From an uncultured Alistipes sp. (GTDB lineage Bacteria > Bacteroidota > Bacteroidia > Bacteroidales > Rikenellaceae), in NCBI GenBank assembly GCA_949286165.1, contig CASDZK010000058.1, positions 62,001 to 126,000 of the forward strand: 64,000 nt of DNA, read 5' to 3'. Numbering within the stretch: the stretch's first letter is position 1; the number at the start of each line of letters is the position of its first letter. The notes under the pieces were generated by a model. It saw only the letters and a list, made by a program, of their open reading frames with translations, was not told the DNA's origin and ran no database searches. Positions 18,630-27,813 of this stretch are shown piece by piece. The translations under genes and the position numbers were made by a program.

Positions 18630-19733
18630 TCAAATCAATAACTGTTTTCGAGGATATATTCGCACTATCCGAATAAATAAGAATAAAACGCTCCACACAA
18701 CTACCAGAATTTTCCACAATCCTGATCCTACAATACTAAAATCTAAATTATATGGAATAATTTTAGCTCCTGGTCTAAAGAAAAGAATAACCGAAATAAA
18801 CAAAAGATTAAATACAACCGTATATACCCCAATCAGATAACCATTATTTCGATTAAACGTTCGACATAATAAAGGGATAAAAAAGATATAAGAAATCTGA
18901 AAATATTCTCCGATACGGACCATTAAGGGAGTATTAGGGAACAAAATTGTCCACAACATAGCACATAAAGCCAAATTCACGATAACCCTATTAGTCTTAT
19001 TTTCCACCAATTTATCGTATACCATCATTGTCAAAACAAATAAAGTCAGAGGAAATACCATTCTCGCATACGATAATATTTTTCCACTTGCATTGGCAAA
19101 TGACATATCTTCATATACTGCATAAGACGGTATTAATGAAACCAAAGACGGGACCACATAAGATGCAACAAAAGATAAAGGTATGCATATTCCACACAGT
19201 ATAATCCACATATTTTTTCGGAACACACATTTCCGGAACAAATAGAAAGGCAACATTACAAAAGCTGAAGTATGAAATAAGCTGGCGCAAAAGATTGTAA
19301 TTAGATACTTCATCCATTTATCTTTCATTAAAAATTGCCAAGCAAACATCGTAATCGATATAGCACAATATTGCCGAATTCCGTTCAATGAATAAAAGAA
19401 ATATCCTAAACACACAAATAGGACAATAGAAAACAATACATTCCGGGCATAACAAGATATACTATAGAAAAAGAAAAACAACGTAATAAAAGCCATTACC
19501 CATATCCAATAATGTCCATCTTCAAAACCGAAAATCGATAACAGATACTTAACTCCGATATTCCCTATTTCAGCTCGTTCCACAAATACGGAATTAACAA
19601 GCCAATTTTCTCCATACATAGAATAATAATTCATAAAATCTACACCGACATCCCACCGAAAACCCGCAAAGAACATCAGTACAATAAATCCGAACCACAC
19701 TCCGATATCTCTAATCGAGATTTTAAATTTCAT
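18630..19733 (-). CDS. EpsG-family polysaccharide polymerase (Wzy-like)
   Basis: 367 residues, about ten membrane segments and almost no soluble domain apart from a periplasmic loop near residues 200-215. N-terminal features (FVLMFFAGFRWDVGVDFMNYYSMYG) and NGIRQYCAISITMFAW are typical of EpsG/Wzy polymerases. It would join lipid-linked repeat units of the left operon in the periplasm. Strongly AT-rich. Confidence 0.82.
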   Translation of the reverse strand: MKFKISIRDIGVWFGFIVLMFFAGFRWDVGVDFMNYYSMYGENWLVNSVFVERAEIGNIGVKYLLSIFGFEDGHYWIWVMAFITLFFFFYSISCYARNVLFSIVLFVCLGYFFYSLNGIRQYCAISITMFAWQFLMKDKWMKYLITIFCASLFHTSAFVMLPFYLFRKCVFRKNMWIILCGICIPLSFVASYVVPSLVSLIPSYAVYEDMSFANASGKILSYARMVFPLTLFVLTMMVYDKLVENKTNRVIVNLALCAMLWTILFPNTPLMVRIGEYFQISYIFFIPLLCRTFNRNNGYLIGVYTVVFNLLFISVILFFRPGAKIIPYNLDFSIVGSGLWKILVVVWSVLFLFIRIVRIYPRKQLLI

Positions 19734-19810
19734 GAATGTATTATTCGTGAATTATCCCTTAGGATAATCATATTCCACTTCAAAAACAACAATTAGGGAA
19801 TCATTGTTTT

Positions 19811-20983
19811 CTAATCGATAGAAGTCCATTGTCGATAGTGCTTTACGGCCTCCGATATGGTCCCAACTCCGTAAAACGAAACGATCTGTTCGGCCTTGAT
19901 TCTGAATTTACGCTTTAACTTTCTTCCAATAAAATCGCTCAATATTCTTACAGTCGATCCGATAAATTTCAACTTCAGCCAAGGGTCGTTCGCAACGAAA
20001 TAATTCTCCGAATCAAACGTCTTCCGTAAAGCCAGCCGGCCTATCGACCGGTTATTGAAAAGCGCGTAAGCGGCCAAAAAAGAGTAATTGAACTTTTCGA
20101 TCAATCCGGGCATTTCCATTTCCCGAACCGCTTTCATTGCAGACTCGGCCCAAATGGTCTCCACGCTATAATACGCCGGAACATACCGGTCCCACTCGTA
20201 CGGCCCGCGAAGAATCAAATGCGGCGCATCTTCCAATTTGCCGCAATGTCCTTTATGCACATTTCTCGATGTCGCACTCATTCTGCATGCTCCTGCGATA
20301 GAAACAGGATGCTCGATTATCTTATGATTCTTTACTACCCCACATAAAGCTATCGTAGAATAGATGTCCGGCGAGAGTCCCCCGAAATAATGTCCCGTTT
20401 TCCGTTTAATCGCTTGTAACCGATCACTCCGAATAATTCCATGATAAACCTGAGGCAACCGATAAATTTTAAATCGGGTAATCCCTTGCCGAAACAATCT
20501 ATCCAATTTTTTCGGAATGGGCTTTTTCATTCGTTTACGTATAGGCTGAACGACCACTCGCATCAAACCTGTCATATCTTCCGGATGAGCTCCCGGCCAA
20601 AAATATTGTACTTGGCAATTAGAGCAAACGGAATCGATGCCGTGTTCATCCATCCATTTCACAGTCGAAAAAATATCAGGCAAAATCGTATCGTCATCCC
20701 CCAACATAATCACATATTTTCCGGAAGCCATTTCCATCGCTTCATCCATGTTGATTAAGGAGTTCAATCGTTGCGGAACATATCGGAAAACCAATCGGGA
20801 ATCGTATTCCCTCGCTTCAACATACCGTTTAAGTTGGTCATCCTCCGAATTATCCTGAACACACAATTCCAATCCCGGATAATCGTAAGCAAGGATATCT
20901 TCGATAGCAGCTATGCAATAAGGTTGTCGGTTACGTGTCGGAATGACAACCGACAAAAGCGGTTGAGTCATGATTCTACCCAT
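19811..20983 (-). CDS. Family 2 glycosyltransferase
   Basis: 390 residues. LLSVVIPTRNRQPYC, LELCVQDNSEDD and VIMLGDDDTILPD (DxD) give a GT-A core in the first 130 residues, followed by a long C-terminal extension without a recognised domain. A start at 20971 (MTQPLLSV) is as plausible as 20983. It follows the wzx gene by 23 bases and is less AT-rich than the next three genes. Confidence 0.87.
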   Translation of the reverse strand: MGRIMTQPLLSVVIPTRNRQPYCIAAIEDILAYDYPGLELCVQDNSEDDQLKRYVEAREYDSRLVFRYVPQRLNSLINMDEAMEMASGKYVIMLGDDDTILPDIFSTVKWMDEHGIDSVCSNCQVQYFWPGAHPEDMTGLMRVVVQPIRKRMKKPIPKKLDRLFRQGITRFKIYRLPQVYHGIIRSDRLQAIKRKTGHYFGGLSPDIYSTIALCGVVKNHKIIEHPVSIAGACRMSATSRNVHKGHCGKLEDAPHLILRGPYEWDRYVPAYYSVETIWAESAMKAVREMEMPGLIEKFNYSFLAAYALFNNRSIGRLALRKTFDSENYFVANDPWLKLKFIGSTVRILSDFIGRKLKRKFRIKAEQIVSFYGVGTISEAVKHYRQWTSID

Positions 20984-21006
20984 AAAACTTGATGATCGTA
21001 CGAATT

Positions 21007-22503
21007 TTACTCGTACAATCGATGTTTCGTCAATAATATTTTTAGATTAACTCCGGAATAAAGTTTACAAAATACCGTTCCATTGACCAAAAGGACAATT
21101 CCGCCCACAAGCATACCGTACAAAAGGGTCAAATAACCTTGCGGGAAATAAGAAAAAACGAGATATAACGGATAAGCGACGGCCACAGAAACAACGATAG
21201 GCAAAAATGTATCTCTGAACAGCCACTTATAAAACTCTCCCTTCAAGAATTTTCGAAGGATAATTCCGCCCAAAACAAATGTCGTCACTAAACTGAGAAT
21301 CAACCGCGGCACGCCTGCTCCCGTCAATCCAAATTTATGAACGAATATCGATATGCCCGGCCACAATAAACTGATGGTTATCAATCCTATCACGACATTT
21401 GTCCGCGTATGTCCATTAGCCAATGCCGTATAATAAGGAACCAATTGCACGGAAAGCAGAAGAAAACTGACCACGAAAAGACGCGAAAGCGGCGTAATTG
21501 TTTCCGCTATCTGAACATTCTGCTGCCAGATGGCAATATAAGGTTCCATATACAACAACAATACGATCCCCACCGCCGAAGACACGGCGGTTATCAAGAA
21601 AGCCGATTTATGATACAGTCGTTTCGCAGACAAGACATCCGGAATAGAAAACAACCGTGTCAATTCCGGTAAAAAAGCCGTTCCCATCGGCGTAGCCAAC
21701 ATTAAAACGGCATGTCCCACGGTCGTCGCCAGAAAATAATAAGCGAAATCCGTCAAAGACAACAAAGACCCGACCGCTAACTTATCGATCTGCGTGTTCG
21801 CAGCATAAATGACGGCCATCAAGATCATTCCTACCGTATAATGCCACAAAGGCTTAAGATATTTCAAATCGGCTTTCGCAGGCGAAAGCGAAACATACTT
21901 CCCCAATTGAGCCCTGTATATTCCGCAAAATAAGACGGTACATCCCAACTGCCAATAAAAATAAAGCGACATGTCCCTGTAAAACCATAACGGAATCACG
22001 ACCAAACCGGCTTTTACCGCATTGAAAATAATGGCCAATACGTTCATGGCCACTTGTTTCTGCAATCCGAGCATTCCGCCTTGATAAAGATATACGAATA
22101 TATTGCAACTGATGGTAAGCCCCATTAGCCTTACATAATATACGATATCGTTAAAAGCAATCGTCTCGGATTTTAAAAATCCGGAAGTAATCTGCGGAGC
22201 GAAAATAATGGTAATACAAGAAATGAGACCGGCCAAAAAAAGATATAAATACTCAAACGTCCGTAACAAATCGGCCTTATAGGCGTCGTCGCTCGTCGCT
22301 TTTGCGAATTCACGATTCAAAGTCGCCGTCAATCCCACATCCGCTAAAGTCAAAAAGGTTTGCAATGTCGCATAAAATGCAATAACAGCATAAGCCTCAA
22401 CGCCCAGAATCTTAACATATAAAGGAATGAAAAGATATATGGATACAAATGTCCATACTTTCCCTGCAATATTGGCAATGATGTTTTTTAACAATCTCAT
22501 CAA
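21007..22503 (-). CDS. Wzx-type oligosaccharide flippase
   Basis: 498 residues with about 12-14 membrane segments, MATE/MurJ-like superfamily. The N-terminus (LLKNIIANIAGKVWTFVSIYLFIPLYVKILGVEAYAVIAF) is characteristic of polysaccharide exporters. It flips lipid-linked repeat units across the inner membrane for the left operon. It is unlike the flippase of the right operon, so the two loci have separate export pathways. Confidence 0.9.
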   Translation of the reverse strand: MMRLLKNIIANIAGKVWTFVSIYLFIPLYVKILGVEAYAVIAFYATLQTFLTLADVGLTATLNREFAKATSDDAYKADLLRTFEYLYLFLAGLISCITIIFAPQITSGFLKSETIAFNDIVYYVRLMGLTISCNIFVYLYQGGMLGLQKQVAMNVLAIIFNAVKAGLVVIPLWFYRDMSLYFYWQLGCTVLFCGIYRAQLGKYVSLSPAKADLKYLKPLWHYTVGMILMAVIYAANTQIDKLAVGSLLSLTDFAYYFLATTVGHAVLMLATPMGTAFLPELTRLFSIPDVLSAKRLYHKSAFLITAVSSAVGIVLLLYMEPYIAIWQQNVQIAETITPLSRLFVVSFLLLSVQLVPYYTALANGHTRTNVVIGLITISLLWPGISIFVHKFGLTGAGVPRLILSLVTTFVLGGIILRKFLKGEFYKWLFRDTFLPIVVSVAVAYPLYLVFSYFPQGYLTLLYGMLVGGIVLLVNGTVFCKLYSGVNLKILLTKHRLYE

Positions 22504-22518
22504 TAAAAAATAAGATTG

Positions 22519-23544
22519 TTAGTAGGTCTCCAGTTCATGCTGCACGTAAGGAAGTGTCAATAACAAAGTTTTCAATTCTTCCACATTCAATCGATATGTA
22601 TTGTCGGAATTGTATTCTTTATCCTGCAAACGGGGAGGATCGGTCGCCCTGTACTTCGTATAATTCAAATCGCGGAAATCGGCCGGAATCCGATAAAAAT
22701 CGCCCAAATCTTCCGCTTTGCTCATCTCCTCCTTACCGCATAACGATTCATACATTTTTTCTCCATGACGAGCCCCGATAATCTTGATTTCATTATTTGC
22801 ATGAAAAATCTCTTTAAGGGCGATTGCTAACGTTTCTATTGTCGCTGCCGGAGCTTTCTGCACAAAAATATCCCCAGGCTGGGCGTGTTCAAAAGCATAC
22901 ATGACCAATCGGACCGAATCGTCCAGAGACATCATGAAGCGGGTCATATTCGGTTCGGTTACCGTTAGCGGTTGTCCTTGCTTGATCTGTTTGATAAATA
23001 AAGGAATGATTGAACCTCGAGAACACATTACATTGCCATAACGCGTGCAGCAAAAGACACCGTTGTTCGCCTTTACCTGCGGCATACGCGCTTTGTTGAT
23101 GCAAAGTTTTTCCATCAACGCCTTAGTCATCCCCATCGTATTTATCGGGTAAACCGCTTTATCCGTCGAAAGGACCACGACCCGTTTTACCCGGTTACGC
23201 ACGGCTGCTTCCAATACGTTCTCCGAACCCAAAATATTGGTCTGAATAGCCTGAACCGGATAAAACTCACAAGAAGGCACTTGTTTAAGCGCTGCTGCAT
23301 TAAACACGTAATCGGCTCCTTCCATGGCCGAATTGATCGAATGAAAATCGCGAATATCTCCGATAATAAAATTGATTTTATCGTTTTTCAGTTCCAACCG
23401 CAATTCATCCTGCTTTTTTTCATCGCGCGAAAACACCCGGATTTCCCGAAGATCGGAATTTGCAAATTTATGCAATATCGTACTGCCAAACGACCCAGTA
23501 CCTCCAGTAATAAGCAAAACTTTGTCTTTAAACATATTTTTCAC
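22519..23544 (-). CDS. UDP-GlcNAc 4,6-dehydratase-like protein (CapE/FnlA type)
   Basis: 341 residues, extended SDR. NAD motif GGTGSFGS, NAAALKQVP, STDKAVYPINTMGMTKALMEK. Where ordinary SDRs have YxxxK this has MxxxK (NTMGMTK), a known feature of inverting UDP-GlcNAc dehydratases. The product would be a UDP-4-keto-6-deoxy sugar. Next to it lie two DegT proteins and an LpxD-like acyltransferase, which suggests amination and acylation of that keto sugar. The family call is firm and the pathway inferred. Confidence 0.85.
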   Translation of the reverse strand: MKNMFKDKVLLITGGTGSFGSTILHKFANSDLREIRVFSRDEKKQDELRLELKNDKINFIIGDIRDFHSINSAMEGADYVFNAAALKQVPSCEFYPVQAIQTNILGSENVLEAAVRNRVKRVVVLSTDKAVYPINTMGMTKALMEKLCINKARMPQVKANNGVFCCTRYGNVMCSRGSIIPLFIKQIKQGQPLTVTEPNMTRFMMSLDDSVRLVMYAFEHAQPGDIFVQKAPAATIETLAIALKEIFHANNEIKIIGARHGEKMYESLCGKEEMSKAEDLGDFYRIPADFRDLNYTKYRATDPPRLQDKEYNSDNTYRLNVEELKTLLLTLPYVQHELETY

Positions 23545-23613
23545 TGATTTTATATTTTATGGAGTCATCCACCTTCTTTTATCCGAGATTTCATGACAGA
23601 CGCTCCTCTCTTC

Positions 23614-24552
23614 TCATTCCATAATTTTTTTCAATGCGCCCCGCATCTTTATAAATTCCTTTCTGGACACGGCCGGACTGCCAATAACCGTATCTCCCGG
23701 CGGGACATCCCGTTTAACCGTAGCATGGGTCCCTACCATGGCCTGTTGCCCTACCGTAACCCGATTCATAACAACCGCTTGCGGCGATATCCAACAGCCA
23801 TTTTCAACAACCGACGAACCCAATAAAGTCGAATGTGCTGCGAGCACGCTATTTTTGCCGACCATACAATTGTGTGCTATATGGCAATGATTGTTGATTT
23901 GAGTATGATCGCCGATCTGTACATTGCCTTCGAAAAGGGCATTCCCAATCGCTACATGGTCTCCAATCCACACCTTATTCCCGATTACCGTACCTCCGAC
24001 GTGTACTGCATTGAACGGGACTCCTTCCCGCGTATAAAAAATTTGAAACCCGGCGCTACCGATTACGGAACAACATCCGATATGTGTGTCATTACCGATC
24101 CGGCTATTCCGATTTACGATACTGTACGGCCCGATCGTGACCCGGTCTCCTATGACCACTCCGTTTTCTATCACAACAGATTTATGAATCCGACAATCTT
24201 TTCCGATAATCGGTTCAAAATCGTTTTTCTCATAAAAATCGGTAGCTTCGTATAACCATTTATGCAGTCGATAAAAATCTTCTTCCGGAGCATCCGATAT
24301 CAGAAAGGAAAACCGGTCATGACACTCCGGTTTCAATTGCAAATACTGTTTTTCTGAAATAACAAGCGCCCTGACGTGGGGATTATTCAGAGCGTTTTTC
24401 AAATACTCGGACGAGGTAATATAAGATAAAATCGACGGATAAACGGTAGGCCTGTTGCATAAGCCCAAACCGTTGATCTCCACATCGGCATTATACAACG
24501 GAACATTTAATTGTTTTGCGATTTCGGAAAGCAAAACAGACCTTTGCTTCAT
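23614..24552 (-). CDS. LpxD-like sugar N-acyltransferase
   Basis: 312 residues. An N-terminal LpxD-like uridine-binding domain (about 1-105) precedes a left-handed beta-helix with many hexapeptide repeats (IGDRVTIGPYS, IGNKVWIGDHVAIG) and the typical HCHIAHNCMVG catalytic-His region. A housekeeping LpxD would normally sit with lpx genes. Here it lies inside a polysaccharide operon and overlaps a DegT gene by four bases, so it more likely acylates a nucleotide-linked amino sugar. The acyl donor is unknown. Confidence 0.82.
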   Translation of the reverse strand: MKQRSVLLSEIAKQLNVPLYNADVEINGLGLCNRPTVYPSILSYITSSEYLKNALNNPHVRALVISEKQYLQLKPECHDRFSFLISDAPEEDFYRLHKWLYEATDFYEKNDFEPIIGKDCRIHKSVVIENGVVIGDRVTIGPYSIVNRNSRIGNDTHIGCCSVIGSAGFQIFYTREGVPFNAVHVGGTVIGNKVWIGDHVAIGNALFEGNVQIGDHTQINNHCHIAHNCMVGKNSVLAAHSTLLGSSVVENGCWISPQAVVMNRVTVGQQAMVGTHATVKRDVPPGDTVIGSPAVSRKEFIKMRGALKKIME

Positions 24553-25631
24553 ATATTTTTATTTTGATTAAACCACCAGCCGCAAGGAACGGCCACATAA
24601 TGTTCATAAAACTCCCGGACGCCGGACAGCCTCTCCCCCCGGTCGTTAAAAACGGAATAGTAATAATTGGGCAAATGCACCGACGAAGCGTGATACCCCA
24701 TTTCCCGGAAATGCAAAATTCCTTTTTCACGCCCGTTACCGTACAATAATCCGAATACCCAATAATTGGGAAGCGTTTCGGAACGTCCCAACGGGGTAAC
24801 GCCGGATTCCGCGGCCAACTGCTCCCGCCATCGATCGGCATTGTTCCGTTGCCGTTCCAACAAGGCATCCATATCCTCCATCTGTCGGCAACCGATATAA
24901 CTGCTGATTTCATTCATCGTTACGCCCATGCCGGGAAACGTGACATCGGAAGCGGGAGAAATTTCTCCCAAATTGTCCCGAAACGTTTTTCGATCTACGC
25001 CCAAATCCCGCATCCGGCAAGCTTTTTCATGCAGTTCCGCATCCCGGAAACAGACGGCTCCCCCGTCAATGGCATTCGGCAACCGAACCGTCTGAAAGGA
25101 AAACAAGGAAACGTCGGCTCCGGCAGCTCCTAACATACGGTCTTTATACACGGCCCCGAATGCTTCTATACAATCGTCGATAACGAATATCCCTTTCTCC
25201 TTTCCTATGGCATTGATTTCATCGATATATCCCGGATATCCGCAATGATGATTATGAAAAATCGCCCGCGTCGCCGGAGTAATCTTCTTCCGTACGCTGT
25301 CAGGCGACAAAGTGCCTGTTTTCGGATCGATATCGGCCCAGACCGTTTTGGCCCCCACCGAAAGAATCGGCATGTTGGAAGCCAGACAACTTTGAGGCGA
25401 CGCGATAACTTCGTCGCCCGCACCGATATCCAATGTTTTCAAAGCGATTTGCACCGCAGCATTATAAGAATTAACGACAGCGACATGCGGCGCTCCGGTA
25501 TAACCGGCGATCATGGCTTCGAACTTCCGTCCCCATTTCCCGTAAGCCAACGCCCCCGAATGGAGAATGGCTTCCATTTCCGGCAATTTTTCCGGCATAT
25601 ACGGTTTATACAACGGTATATTCTCACTCAT
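24549..25631 (-). CDS. DegT/DnrJ/EryC1-family protein with the PLP Lys replaced by Arg
   Basis: 360 residues, aminotransferase fold type I as in sugar aminotransferases: NSYNAAVQIAL, GAGDEVIASPQS, NHHCGYPGYID, VIDDCIEAFGA. At the position of the Schiff-base Lys it reads FSFQTVRLPNAIDGG with codon CGG (Arg). The neighbour at 25634-26722 reads FSLQAIKHLTTVDGG. It therefore should not form the internal aldimine. Both share an unusual C-terminal PCGWW, so they are probably duplicated partners. It may be a heterodimer subunit or have another PLP- or PMP-dependent role. Confidence 0.85.
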   Translation of the reverse strand: MSENIPLYKPYMPEKLPEMEAILHSGALAYGKWGRKFEAMIAGYTGAPHVAVVNSYNAAVQIALKTLDIGAGDEVIASPQSCLASNMPILSVGAKTVWADIDPKTGTLSPDSVRKKITPATRAIFHNHHCGYPGYIDEINAIGKEKGIFVIDDCIEAFGAVYKDRMLGAAGADVSLFSFQTVRLPNAIDGGAVCFRDAELHEKACRMRDLGVDRKTFRDNLGEISPASDVTFPGMGVTMNEISSYIGCRQMEDMDALLERQRNNADRWREQLAAESGVTPLGRSETLPNYWVFGLLYGNGREKGILHFREMGYHASSVHLPNYYYSVFNDRGERLSGVREFYEHYVAVPCGWWFNQNKNI

Positions 25632-25633
25632 GA

Positions 25634-26722
25634 CTACCAGCCTTTTTTAATCAAAGCGACTATTCTCTCCCGATCGGCATCGGTTACCCACCATCCGCAG
25701 GGAATATGCACGAATGTCGAATAAAACTCATCCAAAGCCGGCAATTCGCATTTCGACTCGGCAAATACCGAATGCCTGTCGTTACGCAAATGCAGTTCGG
25801 AAGCGGCAATACCGTTTTCCTCCATCATTCTCACAAAATCGTTCCTGTTTTCCACCTTCAGGGTATACAACCAATAAGAAGGTTCGGTATGCCCGTAATA
25901 AGGCAACAACGTCACACCCGGTATTCCGGACAACGCTTTGTCGAAATAACGGCCGTTATCCTTATGCCGTCCGACGACACGATCGATATACCGCATCTGC
26001 ACAAGCCCGATCGTAGCGTTCACGTTATTCATGTGATACTTGTACCCGGGAAATTTAATGTCGTTTTCCAGTCTCGGCACTTTTTTGTCCAAACCGAACC
26101 AACGCAATTTTCGAGCGTCCGGCAGCCGATCGGGAGTTTTCAATGCGATAAATCCGCCGTCTACCGTAGTCAGATGTTTGATAGCCTGCAAAGAAAAACA
26201 GGTATAGGCGGAATTGCCGCCTACCGGTTTCCCGCAATAACCGCTCCCCATGGCATGGGCCGTATCTTCGATGACCGGGATTCCCGTTTCCGACGAGACG
26301 ATATTGATTTTATCCATATCGCACACCATCCCGGCATAATGAACGACCATGATCGCTTTCGTCCGTTCAGTTATCTTTTGCCGAATGCTTTCCGGATCGA
26401 TCAATCCCGTATTCACATCCACGTCGGCCCAGACGACTTTAGCTCCGGTCAATTTAATGGCTACATTCGTCGGTTCCGCCGTCAAAGCAGTGGAGATGAC
26501 CTCGTCTCCGGGCCCGACACCCGCCAATAGCAAGGCGATATGCAAAGCTGCCGTTCCTGAATTCAAAGACAACACATTCGAATTCCGGATATAAGAACCG
26601 AACACCGATTCGAATTCATAAACTTTTTCTCCTTCAGCGATATAACCGCTATACAACGTCCGTTCTATTTCCGGCATCATCACTTCGGCCGGCGCTACGA
26701 ACGGTTTAACCATGGGTATCAT
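25634..26722 (-). CDS. DegT/DnrJ/EryC1-family sugar aminotransferase
   Basis: 362 residues with an intact active site: SLNSGTAALHIALLLAG, GDEVISTALTAEPTN, VVHYAGMVCDMD, VIEDTAHAMGSGYCG and the PLP Lys in FSLQAIKHLTTVDGG. It transfers an amino group, usually from glutamate, to a nucleotide-linked keto sugar; the likely substrate here is the product of the CapE-like dehydratase or a dTDP-keto sugar. It precedes its Lys-less paralogue by two bases. Confidence 0.9.
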   Translation of the reverse strand: MIPMVKPFVAPAEVMMPEIERTLYSGYIAEGEKVYEFESVFGSYIRNSNVLSLNSGTAALHIALLLAGVGPGDEVISTALTAEPTNVAIKLTGAKVVWADVDVNTGLIDPESIRQKITERTKAIMVVHYAGMVCDMDKINIVSSETGIPVIEDTAHAMGSGYCGKPVGGNSAYTCFSLQAIKHLTTVDGGFIALKTPDRLPDARKLRWFGLDKKVPRLENDIKFPGYKYHMNNVNATIGLVQMRYIDRVVGRHKDNGRYFDKALSGIPGVTLLPYYGHTEPSYWLYTLKVENRNDFVRMMEENGIAASELHLRNDRHSVFAESKCELPALDEFYSTFVHIPCGWWVTDADRERIVALIKKGW

Positions 26723-26735
26723 ATCTCAACAAAAT

Positions 26736-27803
26736 TTAACATGATGATTTGCCATACATGTTCCGATAATAATTTTCATATTCTCCGGAAACTACATGAT
26801 CGAGCCACGTCTGATTCTCAAAATACCACTCGACCGTCATCTCAATGCCTCGCTCAAACCGTACAGACGGTTCCCATCCCAGCTCGTTCTTGAGCTTGGA
26901 ACTATCGATAGCGTACCGCAAATCGTGACCGGCCCGATCGGCGACATACGTAATGAGCCTATCGCTCGTGCCCTCGGGTTTTCCCAAAAGTTTATCGACA
27001 GTTCGAACGAGCACACGGACCAGATCGATGTTTTTCCACTCGTTGAATCCGCCGATATTATAGGTATCGGCAACCTTTCCCTTATGAAAAATCAGATCGA
27101 TGGCGCGCGCATGATCTTCCACATACAACCAGTCCCGCACATTCTCTCCTTTGCCGTACACCGGCAGCGGTTTTCCCTGCCGGATATTGTTGATAAAAAG
27201 CGGTATTAACTTTTCAGGGAACTGATACGGTCCGTAATTGTTGGAACAGTTGGTCACGATAGTAGGCATGCCGTAAGTATCGTGAAAAGCCCGGACGAAA
27301 TGATCCGAAGAGGCTTTGGACGCGGAATAAGGGCTGTGAGGGTCATATCTGGTCTGTTCCGTAAAAAACGTTCCGTCAAATGCCAAAGCTCCATATACCT
27401 CATCTGTAGAAATATGGTAGAACTTCTTGTCCGCATAATTCCCTTCCCAACAGGTCTTGGCCGCCTGCAAAAGCGACAAAGTTCCCAACACGTTGGTCTT
27501 TGCGAAAGTGAACGGATCCCGGATGCTCCGGTCCACATGGCTTTCAGCGGCCAAATGGATAACCCCGTCGATACCGTATTCCCTGAACAAGAGCAACATG
27601 CGCTCATAATCGCAAATATCGCCCCGGACAAAGACATAATTGGGCGCGTTTTCGACATCTTTCAGGTTTTCCAGATTCCCGGCATAGGTCAATTTATCCA
27701 AATTGACGATGCGGTATTCCGGATAGCGATTGACAAACAACCGTACGACATGGGAACCGATGAACCCGGCCCCGCCTGTGATCAGAATATTGCGTTTGAA
27801 CAT
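26736..27803 (-). CDS. rmlB: dTDP-glucose 4,6-dehydratase
   Basis: 355 residues. NAD motif GGAGFIGSH, HLAAESHVDRSI, catalytic STDEVYG, YSASKASSDH and NNYGPYQFPEKLIP are diagnostic. Second step of dTDP-L-rhamnose synthesis. It is placed last of the four rml genes, 10 bases after rmlD. Confidence 0.95.
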   Translation of the reverse strand: MFKRNILITGGAGFIGSHVVRLFVNRYPEYRIVNLDKLTYAGNLENLKDVENAPNYVFVRGDICDYERMLLLFREYGIDGVIHLAAESHVDRSIRDPFTFAKTNVLGTLSLLQAAKTCWEGNYADKKFYHISTDEVYGALAFDGTFFTEQTRYDPHSPYSASKASSDHFVRAFHDTYGMPTIVTNCSNNYGPYQFPEKLIPLFINNIRQGKPLPVYGKGENVRDWLYVEDHARAIDLIFHKGKVADTYNIGGFNEWKNIDLVRVLVRTVDKLLGKPEGTSDRLITYVADRAGHDLRYAIDSSKLKNELGWEPSVRFERGIEMTVEWYFENQTWLDHVVSGEYENYYRNMYGKSSC

Positions 27804-27813
27804 AAAAACTTAA

